Shown here: positions 58,051-64,000 of the stretch, piece by piece | How the letters are laid out: each line of letters starts with the position of its first letter | Position numbering within the stretch: position 1 is the first letter of the stretch | Source: Diogma glabrata | Lineage: Eukaryota > Arthropoda > Insecta > Diptera > Cylindrotomidae | NCBI GenBank assembly: GCA_963693315.1 | Contig: OY856188.1 | Coordinates: 216,140,495-216,204,494, forward strand | DNA: 64,000 nt | Reading direction: 5' to 3' | Program-made: the position numbers and the translations under genes | The notes under the pieces: model-generated | What the model was told of the DNA's origin: nothing | The model's database searches: none | What the model saw: only the letters and a program-made list of their open reading frames with translations

Positions 58051-58466
58051 TAAGTTGCCTACAAAATGAAGACGTTTGTCAAGCAAGTGTTGTGGTCGAG
58101 ACGATGGGGATCAACATAATAAAAAACTTTCGATTACTAAATAATAACACTTAAATATTTGTTATTCTATTTTAACTTTGTCATATTTTTTATTATTTTT
58201 TATATATAAATCACACTAATAACAAAATTTTCTCCGAACTCTTAATTTATAGACACAACTTTAAGAACTCAACTCTTTTACTTAAATTTATATTATAAAA
58301 TTATGTATATTTTTTATATTTGTTCATTAAAATTTATATCTTAACTTTTTAACCGACTCACTTTAAAATTCAACTGTCCATCTTACTTGTTAACTGACTC
58401 CTTTTTTCAACTTCTTATTTAAAATTTATTTAGACAGCTCAACTGTTGAATTGACTTCATCATATT

Positions 58467-59968
58467 TAGGGCTCGTAAAATACTCGAACATTAAGTACCC
58501 GGGTATCGAGTAGTTATTTTACTCAAATACCCGGGTTACCCGGGTAACCCGGGTAGTTGGATAATTAAAACAAAACAAATTTTTAATAGTTCATTTGTAC
58601 ATATTTAATTCAATTAATATTGATATTTATTTAATTCAATTAATTTAATTATTAAAAATACGTTAAACGTTAAATGAAACCAAATTTTATAATAATATAA
58701 TATTTACTATAACTTTTTGTTTATAAAATAGTATTTTAAAAATATTAAGCCGTTGAGTGTGGAAGGAGCTAACGAACTGCGAATTTCGGTTATTATATTG
58801 CCGGCTACTGAAAACACCCGTTCGCATGCCGTTGATGTAGGATTTATAGTAAGCAGTGAAGCGTACAGATTATCTAACATGTGGTTTCGCTTACCTCCAT
58901 TTGTCTGCATAAATGGAAGGGATTGCTCAACATTTAAATTTTCGCTTTTTTCTTTGGTTTTAGTTATATATAATGCAAGACAATGCTGTAACTCATTATA
59001 TACTGATGTTGGTTCCCGCTCTCAATCAGAAGAGCTTGAGCTTTGATCTGCAACTCTGATGTTGTTTTCATTCGAGTATAGACGTAATAATAATTGATAA
59101 GCAAGCTGCTTTGTAGAAATTTTTGTTGCATAGCTTAAAAACTCATTGCCTTTTGAAAAAATATAATGAAGCAAATATAACAATAATGTTATTATATCCT
59201 TTTGTCGACGTTCATTAACTTCGTTTTTCAAATAGTTCACGAGAAAGAGGTGTACTAATCTCGTTTATTTTTTTTAGTACGTAGAAGTACCTTCAGCTGT
59301 TATTAGGGTGGCGTTTTTTGTATTCAGTTCTTGTACTGCTAGCATAAGTGGTTCGAGAATAAAAGAGATTTCTTTTAATATTTCTAAATCGCATTCGTGC
59401 ATTTTGTCAGCGCCCAGCTCATCGAGTGTAGTATTAATGCAATTTTTTAATTTAAGAAATCGATTTATTGCTGCAATAAGTATGTTCCACCGTGTTTTAC
59501 AATCTAAATTAGTTTCAACTTTTGACCTTCCTGCACTTCTACATGCTCTAATTATAAAAATAACAGAAACTAAACCATCGGAAAATGACTGCAGTCGTTT
59601 GTGTGGGAGTACTCAGGAATCTCTCAAGGATCTACATTTTAAGGTGATAGAAGTATTTCTAAAAAATCTAGATTCATTCATTTTATAAATCTTCTTTGGT
59701 AAAACGCTCCATACTTTGTGACTTACAAGCTTCGTAACTATTTCACGGCCCTAGCTGATTTAGGAACTTATCTAAAATACAACAATGCAACATATATTTT
59801 CTGAAATTATTTTTTGAATAAATCAGCAAAAGTGACAGTGAGCTTCATAAGAATTTTGTTTTTGTTATACCCGGGTACTCGAAGCTATTACCCGGATATT
59901 CGAGTAGTAAAATTTTTGGTAAAATACCCGGGTACCCGGTTATCCGATACCCGAGTATACGAGCCCTA
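58467..59968 (-). mobile_element. 1502-bp hAT element with perfect 8-bp target duplication
   Basis: TIRs TAGGGCTCGTA at 58467 and its complement TACGAGCCCTA ending 59968, each followed by ACTCG-type sequence. ATCATATT lies immediately outside both ends (58459-58466 and 59969-59976), the 8-bp duplication of the hAT superfamily. Subterminal zones (58490-58558 and 59868-59960) are packed with TACCCGGGTA-type palindromes, presumably transposase-binding sites. It encodes only the C-terminal half of a transposase, so it is an internally deleted copy. Confidence 0.93.
58707..59690 (-). pseudogene. hAT transposase, C-terminal half, decayed
   Basis: On minus, going from 59690 leftwards: DCKTRWNILIAAINRFLKLK (the conserved TRWNS-like region), EISFILEPLMLAVQELNT and NATLITAEGTSTY. 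Then 59240-59022 has RLYSNENNIRVADQSSSSSD. Finally 58910-58707 has LLTINPTSTACERVFSVAGN and IITEIRSSLAPSTLNGLIFL, the hAT dimerisation domain (P.TS...ERVFS.AG.I.T..R..L.P..LN.L.FL). Segments lie in different frames. The N-terminal zinc finger and the first catalytic residues are absent. Enclosed by intact TIRs, so it could be mobilised by a full-length relative. Confidence 0.85.
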
Positions 59969-59976
59969 ATCATATT

Positions 59977-61317
59977 TATATATTAATTAATTCTAAAACG
60001 TTAACATAATTGTCATGACCAATTTCTCGAATCCAGGCCAATTATTTGAAAACAAAACAATCCAAATAAAACAAAATACAAAACTTAATACGAAAACAAC
60101 TTTATTTATTTTTTTACCCGTCATCTTGTGTGTATAGGTAAATTTCAAACGCATCTCATATTTCAGGTGCATAGGTCTTTACGAGATAATAAGTTTACGA
60201 GATAATCTATATATTGGGAAAATGACATATTACCATTACCAATAGTGTTCCTCATAAAAAACGGAACCCTAAAAAGACCTAGTTTTCCTCTAATTGATTT
60301 ATACTTCTGATAGTTTTCTTCTTTAATGCAAGTACATTGATTAAATTGAATTAAATCAAACAAAACTTAAAATCAAAAATAGTTTTCTGAAAGAACTTTA
60401 TTTTCCAAGTTCTATGTTGCAAAAGAAATCTCTTTAAAACCAAGAACTCCTTTGAGCAAAAAATTTATTTTGTTACATTTTCAAATATTTTTTTCAATTT
60501 TTTTTTTTACAGCTTTGTCGTTTGTTATATATGCTATATATATGTAAGACAAGTAGATACATGTATATCTGTTATTATATGGACGACAAGAACAATAACA
60601 ATCATAAGGACTTTTGTTAAATAGAAGAGCTTCAAAAGCTCTCCAGTGTATTTTAGTTAATTTTGAAAATACTAAAAATGCAACACAAAATAAGTAAAGT
60701 TTTTTTTGTACAAAAATAGATTCTATTTGAATTTGTTGTAAAGCAATTAAATTATTTTAACAAACGACTCAATCTTCTTTTGGTTTGAAATTTGAATACA
60801 TGTTAAGCAATTTATAGTTTATATCATGGTTTTGATACCGTATAACCCAATGGAGATTTAGTTTTGCATATTGGTATTATAAATGCGGTTCAAATTATAT
60901 CATTTGAATTTTGTTATTGAAACTGAAAGTCAAAATCTCAGATAAAAACTCTAAAAAACATTTCTAGATTTTATTCGCCTATTGCTTGCCACCATTGCGT
61001 ATTAAATGTACAAACACCAGTTCATTAAATTCATTTATCACAGATATAAAAAATTAACATGTGTTACATTAATCGCATTAAAAGTTTATTATTCATTCAA
61101 TATTTAATTATTATTCATAAGACATAAATTTAAATGCAATTCAAAAATATCATTAAATTTATATAATCAATGTGAATAAAAAATAAATTAAAATTTCGAA
61201 TGATATAAATAAAATTACAAACTTTATGTAAAATATGATAATAAATATTACAGATTTGAATTTGAGGTTTTACGATATTGTATTGCATGTTCCGAGAAAC
61301 TGAGTGAAGGCCACGTC
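59977..61317. other. No gene recognised; one isolated hairpin motif
   Basis: At 60236-60270, CCAATAGTGTTCCTCATAAA then AAACGGAACCCTAAAAAG nearly repeats 51402-51438, the 3' end of the 289-bp-array element. This may be the 3' end of another family member. Otherwise AT-rich and featureless. Confidence 0.45.
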
Positions 61318-62018
61318 CCAGCCAGCACACTTAGTGAAATTTAGGTGAACCATTTCGGGATTTGGTTAAATTTAAGTAAAAGTTTGGTTAAATATGTGGA
61401 AAAAGGTAATAGATGACTGTTTCAGCTAATTAGTGTACATGTATTTCTAGTCGAAAATTATAGTTAATATGTTTTTGGTGTTAAAAAATAAGTTAATAGG
61501 TAAATTTAACATATTAAGTATACAAGTTTAAGTAAAAAAAATCATGTAATACAGATAGTACATGAATTTCATGTATTAAGTGACAATTTAAGTTACAAAA
61601 GTGTATCTAATACATGTATTTAACTTATTACCTGTTGTTTAGCTAGCGGTAATTTAGCTGACATTGCAACAGTTATTTCATGAAATAAGTTAAATAGCCT
61701 AAAATTAACATAGCTACGGAACATTGAAACTTAAAAAAAATTGTCAGACTGCTGTTAAGTTAAATAGGTCGATTTTTGCATGTAATATTGCATTTAATTT
61801 GGTTTAGTGAACGAATGTTAACTAAATTTTTGCTGTCTTTTTCATATAATACATATAATAAGTATATGTGTTTATAAGATCCATAATATCCATAAAGATT
61901 TATAGCAAATCTCGTTTTCCGATGACAATTATTATTAGTGCGCAGTATATTGATCAAATCGCTCGGATACAGTCTTTATTATATATTTCTCTCACTAACG
62001 TTGTTTTAAATAGAAAAA
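61318..62018. other. Upstream region of the split gene; low-complexity TTAAGT/GTTAAAT-rich stretch
   Basis: From CCCAGCCAGCACACTTAGTG (61318), which resembles common MITE ends, to about 61760 the sequence is rich in AAGTTAAAT and ACATGTATT variants. I found no inverted partner. 61960-62018 could hold the promoter and leader of the gene starting at 62019, but no TATA or initiator can be proved. Confidence 0.35.
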
Positions 62019-62985
62019 ATGCCCCTGAAAAAGAAAGTTAAGAAAAACGGTCGATACTACATAATGCGGCAGAAGAGAGCGGCCGAATTCGAAGCACGAT
62101 TTGATGCATCAAATGTGTCAAGGGATGAAGAAATGGATCGGCCACCACCACACCCTGGTTAAACATTCCAATTGAAACCAATTGAAAAAAATTAATTGGA
62201 TTAATCGGAATTCTGCATTGGGAATTTTCAATTAATTCCTATTCAAAAAATCTATTTCCAATACAATCCTATTCATTCCTGTTAAATATCTCTATTTTAT
62301 TTTTCAACCGGAATCTATAGGAAATGTATATAAATAGGAATTAATTGGAAATTTCCATTGCAGAATTCCGATTAATCCTATTCATTCCTATTAAATCTTT
62401 TCCAATTAAATCCTGTTAAATTTATAAGATTGTTTAATTTTTTTCTAAGTTCCTTTTTCCTATTGAATCTCTTGATTTCCGATTGAAATTCAATTGGAAA
62501 TTTCCTTTAGAATCCTACAGAACCTCTTTTCCTGTTAAACCCCATTCATTCCGATTGAATTTTAATTGGTAGATCGAAGTCTTCCTATTAAACCAATTCA
62601 ATCCAATTTAATCCTATTGAATTTATATTGCATTTAATAGGAGTCAATAGGTTTGAATTGGAATGTTTAACCAGGGCAACAACTGAATGCCTTTTTTGAA
62701 AATAATTTGCCAGCAGAAAATGCTATGATCGAAAATACCATCCTGGTTAGTGTTACTTGTGATGAAAATGTAGAGTGTGACGATGATATGCCAGATGATT
62801 GTACATCCCAAGTTGGTGAAACTGCTGAATTTTTATTATCAGAAGCAGATATTGCTGAGGAATTGATGCGCGAACACCTGGAATATGAGCATAACGCTCA
62901 AACTAAAATAGATCTGTTGAACGAACTAAGGCAATGGGCTTTGCAAAACAAAATTTCATTAACAGCGTTGTTATATTTTTTTTAA
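62019..62985 (+). CDS. Unknown protein, 149 aa if the 517-base insert is spliced (exons 62019-62157 and 62675-62985)
   Basis: The ATG at 62019 (context AAAAAATGC) opens a basic start, MPLKKKVKKNGRYYIMRQKR, then AAEFEARFDASNVSRDEEMD and a proline run at 62142. A TIR element begins at 62153. On its far side the same frame continues as QQLNAFFENNLPAENAMIEN, a very acidic middle (CDENVECDDDMPDDC), SEADIAEELMREHLEYEH, LLNELRQWALQNKISLTALL and a stop at 62983. Splicing at 62157|62675 keeps the frame; deleting the element with one CA duplicate also keeps it. LR.WAL...IS..AL recalls a C-terminal motif of uncharacterised arthropod proteins, usually longer; here the end falls in a T run and may be truncated. 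Function unknown; it could be host or transposon accessory. Codon usage is less A+T-extreme than flanks and no internal stop occurs, so it may be live. Confidence 0.5.
62153..62676. mobile_element. 524-bp TIR element inside the coding region; its TIRs carry GT and AG splice-like ends
   Basis: TIRs CCCTGGTTAAACATTCCAAT (62153) and its exact complement ending AACCAGGG (62676), with pairing of about 27 bases and one mismatch. The dinucleotide CA lies on both sides (62151-62152, 62677-62678) as a possible 2-bp target duplication. The left TIR contains CCCTG|GTTAAAC and the right GTTTAACCAG|GG, so a GT..AG intron would run 62158-62674. The interior is rich in CCAATTGAATTTAAT-like short repeats and an inner inverted pair (ATTAATCGGAATTCTGCA at about 62199; TGCAGAATTCCGATTAAT at about 62360). 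No coding. Confidence 0.85.
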
Positions 62986-63150
62986 AAGAATATTAAATTA
63001 AAAATATCACATTTATCGTGACTCAGTTTGAAATGAATCATCTTTAGAGGAGCTTATTGAACAGTTTATTGAGGAATTCAACATTTATTTATTATTCTTG
63101 TTTACTATTCTTGTTTTATTATTTTTTATTTTTTATTATTTACGAATTTC

Positions 63151-63312
63151 GAAAGCTATGCTTTCATCACCTGAAGTATATAAAAATAGTATATTTTCCT
63201 ACAAGAGATGAAAACATTGTTTTTTTCGTGAGTAAACATTTGTTCACGAGACGCGCTAGCGTCGAGTGAGGCATGTTTACGAACGAAAAACGTTTTTATC
63301 TCGCGTAGGAAA
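63151..63312. repeat. Hairpin-forming repeat (small MITE-like)
   Basis: The small hairpin GAAAGC-TAT-GCTTTC lies at 63151-63165. A larger imperfect pair follows: TTTCCTACAAGAGATGAAAA at 63195 against ATCTCGCGTAGGAAA ending 63312, with AGTAAACAT inside the left and ATGTTTACG inside the right arm. The loop has a GC-rich near-palindrome (GACGCGCTAGCGTC). Confidence 0.65.
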
Positions 63313-64000
63313 TGCAATTTTTTCTATGATAGTAATATATAATCGATATTTACTATAAATTATAAAGTTAGAAATCGACAACAAAACATTCAAAATTCAT
63401 TTTCTATTTTTTCATGGCTACGTTGTTTAAAATACTTTGCAAAATTATATGAAAAACCATAGCAACTTTAATTTGTTATTCTATTTCACTAGTGAGTTTA
63501 CTTTTCGCATAGAAAAATAAATTTTAAAGATACATTCCGTTATATACATATCGGTGGTTTAATAAAACCCCATTTCAAAAAATTAAAAATCTAACTACTG
63601 AAAAATATAAAGCAAAAAGAACGGATCTAATAAAACAATAAAATAATTAAACCATTAGAGAAAATTAAAAAAAATTAAAAAAATAAAAATGAATTGACAA
63701 AAGAAGTGAACCTAAATAATAACAGTTTTATGGGGTGTCCCAAATGGGTAGATATCCTTCAGTCATAAATATAGTTTAGGTGATTTATTTATTATAAATG
63801 TTGTTCGGCGGTCTTTTAATTATTAGGTTAAATAAATTAGATTTTGTGTTTCCTCTTTATTGTTCATCAGGATACCGGGGCTTAATTGATATTCTTTTTC
63901 AATGAAAAAAAAATTCGTACGCTTCTAGGTGTTTTAGATTATTAATCTCTTTTATAAGCACTAAATTTGATGGTGACCTGTTGTTGAGTGGCATATGAGC
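63313..64000. other. AT-rich stretch to window end, nothing recognised
   Basis: No coding motif or repeat match visible. Confidence 0.4.

Overview
The window looks like a gene-poor, strongly A+T-rich stretch (roughly three quarters A+T by eye) of an arthropod, most likely insect, nuclear genome. The evidence is LINE, hAT, mariner, Harbinger-like and SINE remnants of insect type, minisatellite-bearing rolling-circle-like elements, a fragment of an animal LKB1/STK11 kinase gene and a possible Gypsy/errantivirus-type LTR piece beside an assembly gap. I cannot name the species. I see no rRNA, no genuine tRNA gene, no CRISPR and no bacterial-style operon.

Layout. 1-235 is one end of a hAT element, followed at once by an LKB1 exon fragment. 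984-1826 holds ORF1/ORF2 remnants of a LINE. 1828-8930 is a 146-bp satellite array of about 47 monomers, interrupted once. 10.4-11.3 kb and scattered sites hold copies of one tRNA-derived SINE family. 11.7-14.9, 30.7-32.2, 37.2-39.7, 40.1-40.9 and 49.0-49.5 kb are copies of one Helentron-like family with subterminal inverted repeats, a 3' hairpin and two internal minisatellites.

16.7-28.9 kb is one large nest. An about 12-kb element with long terminal inverted repeats (TIRs) encodes a decayed XPG-motif/Cys-rich protein (Academ-like). Into it have gone a second TIR element with a different decayed protein, a hairpin MITE, a foldback element, a DD41D-type mariner, a SINE and a 507-bp MITE whose removal restores the host frame. 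32.5-36.9 kb holds two more TIR elements and a LINE reverse-transcriptase fragment. 44.5 kb has a perfect 220-bp palindrome, 45.4-49.0 kb a 629-bp tandem array, and 49.7-51.4 kb an element built around a 289-bp array.

The right third has a 200-N gap, an LTR-element remnant, a roughly 300-bp (AT)n run, a 230-bp MITE, a 1.5-kb hAT with perfect 8-bp target duplication, and at 62019-62985 the only plausible non-decayed coding unit. That unit is split by a 524-bp TIR element whose TIRs supply GT and AG in the right places to be spliced out in frame. I regard this possible intron-forming transposon as the most interesting observation. The others I would follow up are the nested element with an uncharacterised transposase-like protein and the Helentron-like minisatellite family.
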